This document shows, piece by piece, positions 56,754-64,000 of a DNA stretch of 64,000 nucleotides. The DNA is from Martinezella tropici (GTDB taxonomy: Bacteria > Pseudomonadota > Alphaproteobacteria > Rhizobiales > Rhizobiaceae), in NCBI RefSeq assembly GCF_003287875.1, contig NZ_QMKK01000016.1, positions 36,001 through 100,000 on the forward strand, read 5' to 3'. A model generated the notes under the pieces. It ran no database searches. It was not told the origin of the DNA and worked only from the letters and a program-made list of their open reading frames with translations. A program made the translations under genes and the position numbers. Position 1 is the stretch's first letter. Each line of letters begins with the position of its first letter.

Positions 56754-57599
56754 TCAGCGGTTTGAACCCCTTACGGACATCCGGCAATTCGGTTCCGAGG
56801 CCGGGCAGTCCTTGTGATCCGGGCTATAAGGGCCTGGCGTACGCGTCTCCTGTCGTGGATTGTTCTGCGGCTGCGGCTGCGGCTGCGGCTGAGGTTGTGC
56901 CTGCGGCTGAGCCTGAGGCGACTGACGCTGGGGTTCCGGGCGGGGGCGGTTGTTGTCGCGCGGGCGGTCCGACCGGTTATCCCAGTCCTGGTTGTTGTCC
57001 GGCCGCTGACGGCCCCAGTTACGATTGTCGTCGCGCTGCCGATCCCAGTCGCGATCGGGGCGACGGTCCCAGTTGCGATCCGAATCATCGTCCCAATCGC
57101 GATTGCGGTAGGGACGGCGGTCCCAATTGCGGTCCGGGCCGTTATCCCAGTCCGATCCGCGATCCCAGCCACGGTCGGGCCGACGATCGACCCAGCCGGG
57201 GCCACGCCGCCAGCGGTCACGGTCACGATAGAAATCGCGGCCGCGATAGTAGCGACCCCAGTAATCATCGAAGTTGAAAACCACCGTCGGAATGCCGAGC
57301 GGCCGATAATATTGCGGGCCGACATAGATGCGGCGTGATTGATAGGTGGCCTGGATGTAGCGGCCAGCCACCCATCCGCGACCGCCGTAGAACGAGACAT
57401 CGCACCAAGGCGTCTCGTTGAGGCAGCCGTTGATCTGCAGCGGCGCTCCGACGGGAATCATCGTCACCGCCGGATAGGCCGTGCTCGGACCTGACCGCAT
57501 GTTGACGTTTGCGGTGGCAAAGCCCTCCGCGGCTTCCGCAACGGCCGGCAGCGCAATGAATGCGGCCAGCAAGCTTGCGGCAAGAACCTTGAACCTCAT
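56754..57599 (-). CDS. Exported SH3b protein with Arg/Asp/Trp repeat tail
   Basis: A 281-residue secreted protein: signal peptide (RFKVLAASLLAAFIALPAVA), one SH3b domain (FATANVNMRSGPSTAYPAVT; NGCLNETPWCDVSFYGGRGW with a likely disulfide), then a low-complexity region of DRNWDRRP/RDWDR-like units (about residues 130-210), a Gln/Pro stretch (QPQPQPQPQ) and a Cys pair near the end. Likely envelope or cell-wall associated. ATG 57599 is chosen; a start 57 bases upstream gives a poorer signal peptide. Confidence 0.85.
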   Translation of the reverse strand: MRFKVLAASLLAAFIALPAVAEAAEGFATANVNMRSGPSTAYPAVTMIPVGAPLQINGCLNETPWCDVSFYGGRGWVAGRYIQATYQSRRIYVGPQYYRPLGIPTVVFNFDDYWGRYYRGRDFYRDRDRWRRGPGWVDRRPDRGWDRGSDWDNGPDRNWDRRPYRNRDWDDDSDRNWDRRPDRDWDRQRDDNRNWGRQRPDNNQDWDNRSDRPRDNNRPRPEPQRQSPQAQPQAQPQPQPQPQPQNNPRQETRTPGPYSPDHKDCPASEPNCRMSVRGSNR

Positions 57600-57769
57600 G
57601 AATACTCTCCCTTTGCGCACCGTTGTCGCGAAACCGCCAACGAATGTCTTCCGCATCTCATGCGCCTACCCCGGCGCCGGCAAGATAAAGGTCGCCCCAT
57701 GCACGGAATCGGATAGGATTCCATGGTAAGCCTTCAATCTTTACATGTGTTTTAGAGGCATTCGCATGA

Positions 57770-58099
57770 ATGCAGCTTGAACGATGGCTTGCGGTGGCCG
57801 GAAAATCTGCTGGATTCGTTGCGATGGCCCGGTTGTGGCTGAAGAGTGTGGCGTCACTGGCGGCCGTCAGTGGAGAGATCGGTCGGAGAATTTCGGATGA
57901 CGGCCTTGAAATTGCCACCTTGCCCGCCGATATAGACCTCAGTCATGCAGCCGAGGGCGGCTGGCGCGCTTCAAAGCGAGCCGTTTTCGTTCATCATGGT
58001 TTTGGAAGAGAAGTTGACCTTTGGTTAACCTTTCATGATCAATCTGGCTGCAGTTCCGCATTGCCTTTGACCACGGATGTACTGGCACTGATGCGATAG
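57770..58099 (+). CDS. Possible 109-residue protein, unrecognised
   Basis: An open frame of 109 codons with modest third-position GC, weaker than its neighbours. The product (WLAVAGKSAGFVAMARLWLK, SKRAVFVHHGFGREVDLWLT) matches nothing I know. A strong plus-strand terminator ten bases after its stop shows that something is transcribed rightward here. Could instead be part of a non-coding transcript. Confidence 0.35.
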   Translation: MQLERWLAVAGKSAGFVAMARLWLKSVASLAAVSGEIGRRISDDGLEIATLPADIDLSHAAEGGWRASKRAVFVHHGFGREVDLWLTFHDQSGCSSALPLTTDVLALMR

Positions 58100-58108
58100 C
58101 GGATGGCG

Positions 58109-58140
58109 AAAGGCCGGGTTATTCCGGCCTTTTTGTTTTT
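58109..58140 (+). terminator. Rightward terminator of an unassigned transcript
   Basis: AAAGGCCGG and CCGGCCTTT are perfect 9-bp arms with a six-base loop, followed by TTGTTTTT. Confidence 0.85.
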
Positions 58141-58220
58141 GCGATGGCGTGCTCTTGCGCAAGCGGAGCGCGCCATTTTCAGTTTCAGCACGGAAGCTCC
58201 TTCATCTCTTCGGCATCAAA

Positions 58221-58252
58221 AGAAAAACCGCCACGGGGAACGCGGCGGTTTT
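58221..58252 (-). terminator. Terminator after the efflux outer-membrane gene
   Basis: AACCGCCaCG and CGcGGCGGTT arms, with a T-run on the minus strand. It lies 53 bases past the stop. Confidence 0.8.
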
Positions 58253-58304
58253 CGCTTTAGGCTTTTCAGTTCAAGCAAAGTGCCTGGCGGACCGGGCGAC
58301 CTTG

Positions 58305-59756
58305 TCAGTTCGCCTTCTTGGCAGCGACCTTGACGACCTTGGCCGGAGCCGCGGCCACGGTTGCTTTGCCAGCTGGCACGTAGCCGGCACCGATCGCGAC
58401 GTTCAGCGAGATATAGTCGATGGCGCTCTGCTGAACCGCCTGAGCAAGGCTCTGCTGAGCGCTGGTCACGTTGCGCTGGGCGTCCAGAACGTCGAGCAGC
58501 GAAGACGCGCCATCCTTATAGCTGGCGGTCGAGAGCTGCAGGGCTTCCTGGTAGGACTTGACCTGAGCGTGCAGGGCCGCAACCGTCTGCGCATCGCGGG
58601 TCACCGCCGATAGGGCGTTTTCAACGTCCTGGATCGCGGTTCTCACCGTCTGCTGCCAGACGATGTATTGTTCGCGGCTGGACGATTCCGCGCTCTTGAC
58701 ACCGGCGCGCAGGGTGCCGCCGTCGAAGATCGGCAGGTTCAGCGCCGGGCCGAACGACCAACTGGTGAGGCTGCCGCTTGCGGACGGGCTATGGATATAG
58801 GACGGCGAGATCGCACCGCTGAGCGTGATCGACGGGAAGAGCTTTGCTTCCGCAACGCCGATCTGGGCGGTCGCGGCGGCAAGGTTCCGCTCGGCGGCGC
58901 GAATGTCAGGACGGTTGCGGATGAGATCGGCCGGGACGCCGGTGCGGACGCTGCCGCGGAATACCGGCTGGCTGCCGCCGCCCTGCATCTGCGCGATGAT
59001 CGTAGACGAAGGCACGTTGAGCAGCGTTGCGATGTGATGCACCGCCTGGCGGTAGCTGATCTCGAAGCCGGGAATCGTCGACAGTGTCGAGTTGACGAGA
59101 CCTTCGGCCTGGACGACGTCGAGGCGCGAGGCAGCGCCGGCTTCGAGCTGGAACTTGGTCAGCGAAAGCGTGTCGCGCCGGGACTTCAGGTTTTCGCGGG
59201 CGATCGCCACCAGCGCCTGATAGTAGCGGGCATTGACATAGCTGGTGGCTAGGTCCTGCAGATAGGTGAGGCGTGCGGTATCGACGTTGGAATAGGCGGC
59301 ATCGAGCGAGGCGTTGGCGCTTTCCGTTGCGCGGCGATACTGGCCCCAGAGATCGAGCAGCCACGAAACCGAGGCGGTGCCGCCGGTGCTGTTTCGCGTT
59401 TCGGTCTGCGTGCGCAGCGAGCCCTTCTGGCCGCTGGTCGTGTGGTCGCCGGCAACCGTCAGGCTCGGCAGGCCGCCAGCACCTGCGGTCACGACCGCCG
59501 CTTCAGCCTGGTTGATGCGTTCCAGCGACTGCTGGATGTTGAGGTTCTGGGCAAGTCCCTGTGCGGCGAAGGCATTCAGCTTGGAATCGCCGAAAGCGGT
59601 CCACCATTGCGAGCCGGCGATATCGCCGTTCGCCTTCGTACCGCCCTCCGAGAATTTGGCCGGGAGAGGCATTTCCGGTGGCTTATGGTCTGGGCCGCTG
59701 ACGCAGCCTGCCAAAACAAGCAGCAGGGCGGGGGCGGCAGTACGAATGGAAACCAT
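58305..59756 (-). CDS. Outer-membrane efflux lipoprotein (NodT/OprM type)
   Basis: A 483-residue outer-membrane channel subunit of an RND or MFS tripartite pump. The signal ends LLVLAGC, a lipobox with Cys near residue 18. Two OEP repeats follow (SQWWTAFGDSKLNAFAAQGL; YQEALQLSTASYKDGASSLL and DVLDAQRNVTSAQQSLAQAV). I use ATG 59756; a TTG 15 bases earlier is possible. No pump or adaptor gene is adjacent, so it is an orphan, and a perfect dyad lies 44 bases upstream of the start. Confidence 0.9.
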   Translation of the reverse strand: MVSIRTAAPALLLVLAGCVSGPDHKPPEMPLPAKFSEGGTKANGDIAGSQWWTAFGDSKLNAFAAQGLAQNLNIQQSLERINQAEAAVVTAGAGGLPSLTVAGDHTTSGQKGSLRTQTETRNSTGGTASVSWLLDLWGQYRRATESANASLDAAYSNVDTARLTYLQDLATSYVNARYYQALVAIARENLKSRRDTLSLTKFQLEAGAASRLDVVQAEGLVNSTLSTIPGFEISYRQAVHHIATLLNVPSSTIIAQMQGGGSQPVFRGSVRTGVPADLIRNRPDIRAAERNLAAATAQIGVAEAKLFPSITLSGAISPSYIHSPSASGSLTSWSFGPALNLPIFDGGTLRAGVKSAESSSREQYIVWQQTVRTAIQDVENALSAVTRDAQTVAALHAQVKSYQEALQLSTASYKDGASSLLDVLDAQRNVTSAQQSLAQAVQQSAIDYISLNVAIGAGYVPAGKATVAAAPAKVVKVAAKKAN

Positions 59757-59799
59757 CACATTGTCCCACAATTCAATTTACATGATCAGTGTCTTTAAC

Positions 59800-59816
59800 G
59801 GAGTCAACATGACTCC
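59800..59816 (-). promoter_or_regulatory. Perfect 7-bp dyad upstream of the efflux gene
   Basis: GGAGTCAACATGACTCC is a perfect inverted repeat (GGAGTCA/TGACTCC) around ACA, placed where an operator for a TetR- or MarR-type repressor would be. The regulator is not in this window. Confidence 0.5.
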
Positions 59817-59986
59817 AGGTACCGGTGCTCCAGTCTTACGCAGTACAAACAATGACCCGAAGCGGTCGGCGTCAATCTAGCAACGAGTTTTGCAATAGCA
59901 CAGTGGCTTTTACGAATTCTCGGCAGCGAACATATGGGTGATCGGGCGAAATATCAGCTTATCGGTAAAAAAAATCTGAAGTGTTG

Positions 59987-60022
59987 CAAAAAACATACCC
60001 CTGCCTACGCAATCAGGGGATG
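59987..60022 (-). terminator. Terminator after purC
   Basis: CATCCCCTG and CAGGGGTATG pair on the minus strand and are followed by TTTTTTG. It lies 87 bases past the purC stop. Confidence 0.75.
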
Positions 60023-60108
60023 TAAGAGGCGCAAAAACTTATAGACGCCACAACTTCTGCGAAGTTTCGGCATACCGATTCAGCTGAACGATGGTCCAGA
60101 CCGTCGCT

Positions 60109-61068
60109 TTAAGGGAAATAGCGGGCGAGGCTTGCGCGAACCCGGTCACGCGGTGTTGCACCGCGATCGTCAGGCACGAAAGGGGTGCCTGTAATCGCTT
60201 CGAAGGCGCGGATATAGACCTTGGACGTCTCTTCGACGAGCTCGCCCGGGATTTCGGGAATCTCATCCTTGTAGGGATCGCAACGCTCTGTGACCCAGGC
60301 TCGGACGAAATCCTTGTCGAAGCTTTCCGGGCGCATGCCCTTTTCGAAACGCTCCTGATAGCTGCCGGCCAGCCAATAGCGGCTGCTGTCGGGCGTATGG
60401 ATTTCATCGGCGAGGATGATGGTTCCGTTTTCGTCGGTCCCGAATTCATATTTCGTATCGACGAGGATCAGTCCGCGCTTGCGGGCGATTTCCTGCCCTC
60501 GTGCGAACAGAGCAAGGGCATAGTCAGACAACGTCTGCCATTGCTCTTGCGTCAGAAGCCCGTGTTCGACGATTTCAGTCGGCGTCAGGGGCTCGTCGTG
60601 ACCGCCGTCGAATTCCTTGCTCGTCGGCGTGATGATCGGCTCCGGCAGGATCTGGTTGTCGCGCATGCCGTCAGGCAGCGTGATTCCGTACATCTCCCGC
60701 TGGCCCTTCTTGTAGAGCGTCAGGATGGACGTACCGGTCGTACCGGCGAGATAGCCGCGGACGACGATTTCGACCGGGAGAATATTCAGTCGCTTGCCGA
60801 CGACGACATTCGGATCCGGATAGTCGATCACATGGTTCGGGCAGATGTCGCGCGTCTGTTCGAACCAGTAGCGCGCGGTTTGCGTCAGGACCTGGCCCTT
60901 GTAGGGAATGCAGGTGAGGATGCGGTCGAAGGCGCTGAGCCGATCGGTGCTGATAATGATGCGGCTGCCGTCGGGCAGGTCGTAATTCTCGCGCACCTTG
61001 CCGCGATAGTAGTTGGGCAATTCCGGAAAATGGGCTTCGGAGAGAATTCGCAACGTGTCCACCAACAA
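60109..61068 (-). CDS. purC: Phosphoribosylaminoimidazole-succinocarboxamide synthase, long form
   Basis: Couples CAIR and aspartate in purine synthesis. The 319-residue protein has the nucleotide loop [75 protein letters not shown] and [20 protein letters not shown]. It is about 60 residues longer than the common bacterial PurC and resembles the yeast Ade1-like subgroup. Rhizobia often have a second, short purC elsewhere. Confidence 0.93.
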   Translation of the reverse strand: MLVDTLRILSEAHFPELPNYYRGKVRENYDLPDGSRIIISTDRLSAFDRILTCIPYKGQVLTQTARYWFEQTRDICPNHVIDYPDPNVVVGKRLNILPVEIVVRGYLAGTTGTSILTLYKKGQREMYGITLPDGMRDNQILPEPIITPTSKEFDGGHDEPLTPTEIVEHGLLTQEQWQTLSDYALALFARGQEIARKRGLILVDTKYEFGTDENGTIILADEIHTPDSSRYWLAGSYQERFEKGMRPESFDKDFVRAWVTERCDPYKDEIPEIPGELVEETSKVYIRAFEAITGTPFVPDDRGATPRDRVRASLARYFP

Positions 61069-61197
61069 GCTCGTGCATCCGCCCGACGGATGCTTCTTGA
61101 GCGGACCCTTAGCGCATCACGGCCGGAATCGGAACGGCCTTCCTATATATAATATGTAATCCGTTGCTGGTCGCCTCGTCGCGCCGGCCAAAAGCCG

Positions 61198-61881
61198 TTA
61201 GTTCGGCCGGCGCCAGCAGCCGTTTTCGCTTCGCTCGAGGATCGGCGTGGAAAAGACGCCGACGATCCGCTCGCTCCATTGCTTGCCGTCGATATCGACA
61301 CGATCGCGCCAGCGCTCGGATTGCAGCATGGCCGCCCCGATCACCGCAGGCTCGATGCCGCAGGACGTCAGGAGAGAAAGCCCGGAGACGATCGAGGCGC
61401 CGCTGGAAATGACATCGTCGATCAGCGCCACTCGCTTTCCTTCCAGCAGCGGCAGCATTCGCGGGTCTATATAGAGACGCTTCTCCTGGTTCGGCGTGGT
61501 GATCGAGGAAAGCGGGACCGACAACTCCGCGCGATACCAGAACTTGCGCGATGTTCCGAGCGGCACATAGCGCGCATGACCGAGCGCGCGCGCCACCGCT
61601 GCCGCCAGCGTCAGCCCGAGCGTCGGCAATCCGGCGACGACGTCGATATTGTGAGTCGCGATCCGCGCTGCCAATGCTGCCGCCAGCGCCTCCAGCACGG
61701 TAAAGCTCGCCTGATTAATGATGAGCGACGCCAGCGCGTGTTCGCCGTCCGCGAGTACGCGGATCGGCAGGCGCAACTGACGTCCGTCCGGCAGTTCGGC
61801 CACATGAAAATCCGCTCGCTCCTCCATCGGGTCGAAGCTGCCCGGCGCATGCAGCTCCTGCCAGAAGTCATGGGGTTGCAT
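61198..61881 (-). CDS. Phosphoribosyltransferase family protein
   Basis: A 227-residue type I phosphoribosyltransferase-fold protein. The PRPP loop reads VALIDDVISSGASI (about residues 152-165), with VVAGLPTLGLTLAAAVARAL before it and RKFWYRAELSVPLSSIT as hood region. It lacks clear orotate or hypoxanthine-specific signatures, so the base or regulatory role is unknown. Follows the pseudouridine synthase gene by 13 bases on the same strand. Confidence 0.8.
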   Translation of the reverse strand: MQPHDFWQELHAPGSFDPMEERADFHVAELPDGRQLRLPIRVLADGEHALASLIINQASFTVLEALAAALAARIATHNIDVVAGLPTLGLTLAAAVARALGHARYVPLGTSRKFWYRAELSVPLSSITTPNQEKRLYIDPRMLPLLEGKRVALIDDVISSGASIVSGLSLLTSCGIEPAVIGAAMLQSERWRDRVDIDGKQWSERIVGVFSTPILERSENGCWRRPN

Positions 61882-61894
61882 TGCATTCCGCCTT

Positions 61895-62695
61895 CTATCT
61901 GTTGACTTTCATTCCGGCGCGCCGGCGCAGGCCAAGGATTTCGGCCTCGGTCAAGGCCCGCACGCCGCCCTTCGGCAGATCGCCGAGCGCGATATCGCCA
62001 AAGGCGACACGCACCAGCCGCAGGCATTCGATACCGAGCGCCTCCAGCATGCGCCGGATCTGTCGGTTGCGGCCCTCCTTGAGTTCCACCTCGATCCAGC
62101 TGTTGCGATCGCCGCTGCGCAGCAGGCGGGCTGAGCTTGCCGTCAGAAGCTCGCCATCGTCGACGATGCCGCGCTCCATGCGCGCAAGCTGTTCCTGATC
62201 CATGATGCGGTCGACCTGCACGTGATAGGCCTTGCCGACATGGCTGACGGGATCGAGCAGCGACTGGGCCAGCACCGTATCATTGGTGAAGAGCAGCAGC
62301 CCTTCGCTCGCCTTGTCCAGCCGTCCGACCGGCGCGAGGTGCCGGGCATCGATCTCCTTGAGGCAATCATAGACCGTCGGCCGCCCTTCGGGATCATCGC
62401 GGGTGGTCACCAGCCCGCGTGGCTTGTTCAGCATGAAATAGAGCTTCTTTTCCGCTGATATCTCTCTGCCATCGACCGCGAATTTCGAATGCTCCAGATC
62501 GACCCAGGTAGCGGGATCCGCGATCTTCCGGCCATCCACGCTGACGCGGCCGGCGGTAATCAGCGCCTCCGCCTGGGTGCGAGAGCAGTAGCCGAGCTTG
62601 GAAAGCGCCCGCGGCAAGGTCACGCGCTTGCCTTCGGGCTCCTGGGCGCGCTTCGCCGCCTTGCCGGATCTTTGCGGTGATTGCCGCTGGCTCAC
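61895..62695 (-). CDS. RsuA/RluB family pseudouridine synthase
   Basis: Modifies uridine in 16S or 23S rRNA. It has an N-terminal S4 RNA-binding domain (LPRALSKLGYCSRTQAEALI; TAGRVSVDGRKI), the catalytic Asp in LAPVGRLDKASEGLLLFTND, and KEGRNRQIRRMLEALGIECL. RluB-like (23S 2605) is the likeliest, but RluE/RsuA cannot be excluded. I choose GTG 62695 with GAGG upstream; an in-frame ATG at 62773 lacks an SD. Transcribed divergently from the response regulator. Confidence 0.88.
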   Translation of the reverse strand: MSQRQSPQRSGKAAKRAQEPEGKRVTLPRALSKLGYCSRTQAEALITAGRVSVDGRKIADPATWVDLEHSKFAVDGREISAEKKLYFMLNKPRGLVTTRDDPEGRPTVYDCLKEIDARHLAPVGRLDKASEGLLLFTNDTVLAQSLLDPVSHVGKAYHVQVDRIMDQEQLARMERGIVDDGELLTASSARLLRSGDRNSWIEVELKEGRNRQIRRMLEALGIECLRLVRVAFGDIALGDLPKGGVRALTEAEILGLRRRAGMKVNR

Positions 62696-63055
62696 CCGTT
62701 CTGCCTCATGATCATCGTTGCTGTCTTCATCGCGTGGCCGGGCGTTGCGCCCGGGAAGGACATCCTTTCGCATGGCGGCGGCGGGGACGCAAACCGCATT
62801 GTGCGGGAAGAGACTATTGAAACGCAAACAGGGCTCGCACTTCGTGGATGCGAGCCCTGTCGTGGGCCGGAGCGGGCGATGGGGTCGGGTAGACGGCAGG
62901 GCTGCCGCCATTCGCTCCGGAGGGATAGCCCTTGCCCGGAAACCTGCACTGCTTCTTTTGCTGGTGTTTTTCAAAAGAGGAGAAATTTGTTACAGTTTGT
63001 AACGCCGGCCGTTTCCCTGTTGCCAAAACGACCTCTCGCCCCGCATGGAAGGGCC
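62696..63055. other. Gap with a hairpin between divergent genes
   Basis: No gene assigned. CAGGGCTCGCA (62829-62839) and TGCGAGCCCTG (62849-62859) form perfect 11-bp arms with a nine-base loop. On the minus strand it is followed by TTTGCGTTT and lies in the pseudouridine synthase leader. TTGTTACAG-like AT-rich sequence near 62985 may belong to the response regulator promoter. Confidence 0.5.
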
Positions 63056-63775
63056 ATGGTTTCCGCATCGCTTCTTCTGGTCGAGGACGACCGCGAGATT
63101 AGGGCGCTCCTTGAGGAGTTCCTGAGCCGTGAGGGTTTTTCCGTGCAGACGGCCGATAGCGCCGCCGTCATGGATCGCGTTCTGTCCAAGGGTTTTCCCG
63201 ATCTGATCATTCTCGACCTGATGCTGCCCGGAGAGGACGGGTTGTCGGCATGCCGCCGCATCCGCGCGCGCAGCAAAGTGCCGATCCTTATGTTGACGGC
63301 GAAGACGGAAGATATCGATCGCATCGTCGGTCTCGAAATGGGCGCGGATGATTATCTCGGCAAGCCCTTCAATCCGCGCGAGCTTCTGGCGCGCATCCGC
63401 GCCATCCTTCGGCGATCCGGGCCGGAACGGCCGGAAGACGCCAGCATCCCGTCACGCCGTAAGTGTTTCGCCGGCTTGACCGTCGATCTCGACGGCCGCG
63501 TCATCGAAATGGACGGCGAACGCGTCGTGCATCTGACGACGGCGGAGTTCGATCTGCTTGTCTGCTTCCTCGAGCGGCCACGGCGCGTCCTGTCGCGCGA
63601 ACAATTGCTCGACTGGACACGCGGCCGCGGCGCCGACCCCTTCGATCGCACCATCGACGTCACGGTCTCCCGCCTGCGCACCAAGCTCGGGCACTGCCTG
63701 CCCGATGGCGCCCATATCATCACCACCGTGCGCAATGCCGGCTATCTTCTTACCACGGACGTGAAGGATGTCTGA
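63056..63775 (+). CDS. OmpR family response regulator
   Basis: A 239-residue two-component regulator: receiver with acidic pocket (LLLVEDDREIRALLEEFLSR), phosphoacceptor Asp in LIILDLMLPGEDGLSACRRI (about residue 53) and Lys in DDYLGKPFNPRELLARI, followed by a winged-helix DNA-binding domain (HLTTAEFDLLVCFLERPRRV; DRTIDVTVSRLRTKLG). It is four bases from a histidine kinase gene. The signal sensed is unknown. Confidence 0.93.
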   Translation: MVSASLLLVEDDREIRALLEEFLSREGFSVQTADSAAVMDRVLSKGFPDLIILDLMLPGEDGLSACRRIRARSKVPILMLTAKTEDIDRIVGLEMGADDYLGKPFNPRELLARIRAILRRSGPERPEDASIPSRRKCFAGLTVDLDGRVIEMDGERVVHLTTAEFDLLVCFLERPRRVLSREQLLDWTRGRGADPFDRTIDVTVSRLRTKLGHCLPDGAHIITTVRNAGYLLTTDVKDV

Positions 63776-63778
63776 GCC

Positions 63779-64000
63779 ATGCTGAAACTCGGTCTCGTCG
63801 CCCGCATCATCATGATCGTCGCCGTGGCATTGTTCGTCATACAGCTCGCGGCTTTCGCCGCCGCCCAGCTGAAGCCGGATACGTCGTTCAATCCGGAGCT
63901 GTCGCCGGCCATGCGGGTCAAGACGGCGGTCCGCCTTCTCGATGCCGTCCCGCCCGAGACGCAGCCGATGGCCGTGCGGGCGCTGAATGCCAATGGTCTG
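63779..64000 (+). CDS. Histidine kinase, N-terminal part (cut by window edge)
   Basis: The ATG at 63779 begins a frame open to the end of the window. The first 74 residues show a membrane segment (VARIIMIVAVALFVIQLAAF) and the start of a periplasmic sensor region. Its position immediately after an OmpR-type response regulator is the basis for calling it the cognate kinase. Confidence 0.75.
   Translation, partial: MLKLGLVARIIMIVAVALFVIQLAAFAAAQLKPDTSFNPELSPAMRVKTAVRLLDAVPPETQPMAVRALNANGL

Larger units (their letters stand above)
57600..58304. other. 700-bp gap with two terminators
   Basis: Besides the doubtful frame at 57770, this gap holds a plus-strand terminator (58109-58140) and a minus-strand terminator (58221-58252). 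Nothing else was recognised. Confidence 0.55.

Noticed and set aside
56864..56930. CTGCGG-like low-complexity DNA
   Set aside because: It encodes the Gln/Pro run of the SH3b protein, so it is protein composition rather than a separate repeat element.

Overview
This window looks like core chromosome of an alphaproteobacterium of the Rhizobiaceae (Rhizobium/Agrobacterium group). The evidence is strong third-position GC bias, an irr-fabA-fabB-fabI neighbourhood, a YlxR protein joined to an L7Ae-like domain, a CP4-type (class II) EPSP synthase, a DUF982 gene, and several families of dispersed palindromic repeats of the rhizobial kind. Most genes are housekeeping. I see no prophage, CRISPR array, complete insertion sequence or plasmid function, and I cannot name the species from this window alone.

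Layout. 0-3 kb: rpsA (cut by the window edge), cmk, a decayed PaiB-like fragment and aroA on the minus strand. 3-7 kb: a TIGR02300 protein, tRNA-Ala(GGC), a frameshifted GIY-YIG gene, membrane proteins and a TRIC-type channel. 7-10.5 kb: irr, divergent from fabA-fabB-fabI. 10.5-13.6 kb: a GNAT acetyltransferase, an acyltransferase-3 membrane protein and an RsmC-like methyltransferase. 13.8-25 kb: the translation/RNA cluster, transcribed rimP-nusA-ylxR-infB-rbfA-truB-(alpha/beta hydrolase)-rpsO-pnp. 25-32.3 kb: a lytic transglycosylase, recR, a block of four accessory genes, ybaB, dnaX and the SRP RNA. 32.4-38 kb: HIT protein, nudC, a WYL regulator with a nearby operator-like dyad, two VOC proteins, pheA and kdsB. 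38-49 kb: cytochrome c, patatin, AEC transporter, adenosine kinase, CadD-like transporter, SH3 protein, hydroxyacid dehydrogenase, a MurA homologue, GNAT, MoeB/HesA and recF. 49.3-55.3 kb: dnaJ, dnaK and a class A penicillin-binding protein. 55.6-58.1 kb: small stress-type proteins and a second SH3 protein. 58.3-64 kb: an outer-membrane efflux lipoprotein, a long-form purC, a phosphoribosyltransferase, a pseudouridine synthase, and a response regulator followed by the start of a histidine kinase.

The most notable observations are: a MurA homologue with Asp in place of the catalytic Cys; a CP4-class EPSP synthase with Gly at the position where CP4 has Ala100; a multi-hairpin candidate non-coding RNA with an intrinsic terminator in the gap before adenosine kinase; an operator-like dyad next to a WYL regulator; an EcfG/RpoE2-type promoter before a gene for a 62-residue protein; palindromic repeats that supply the ends of two coding regions; and two gene remnants (PaiB-like and GIY-YIG). 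No single multi-gene system in the window looks wholly new; the novelty is in regulatory sites, repeats and protein variants.
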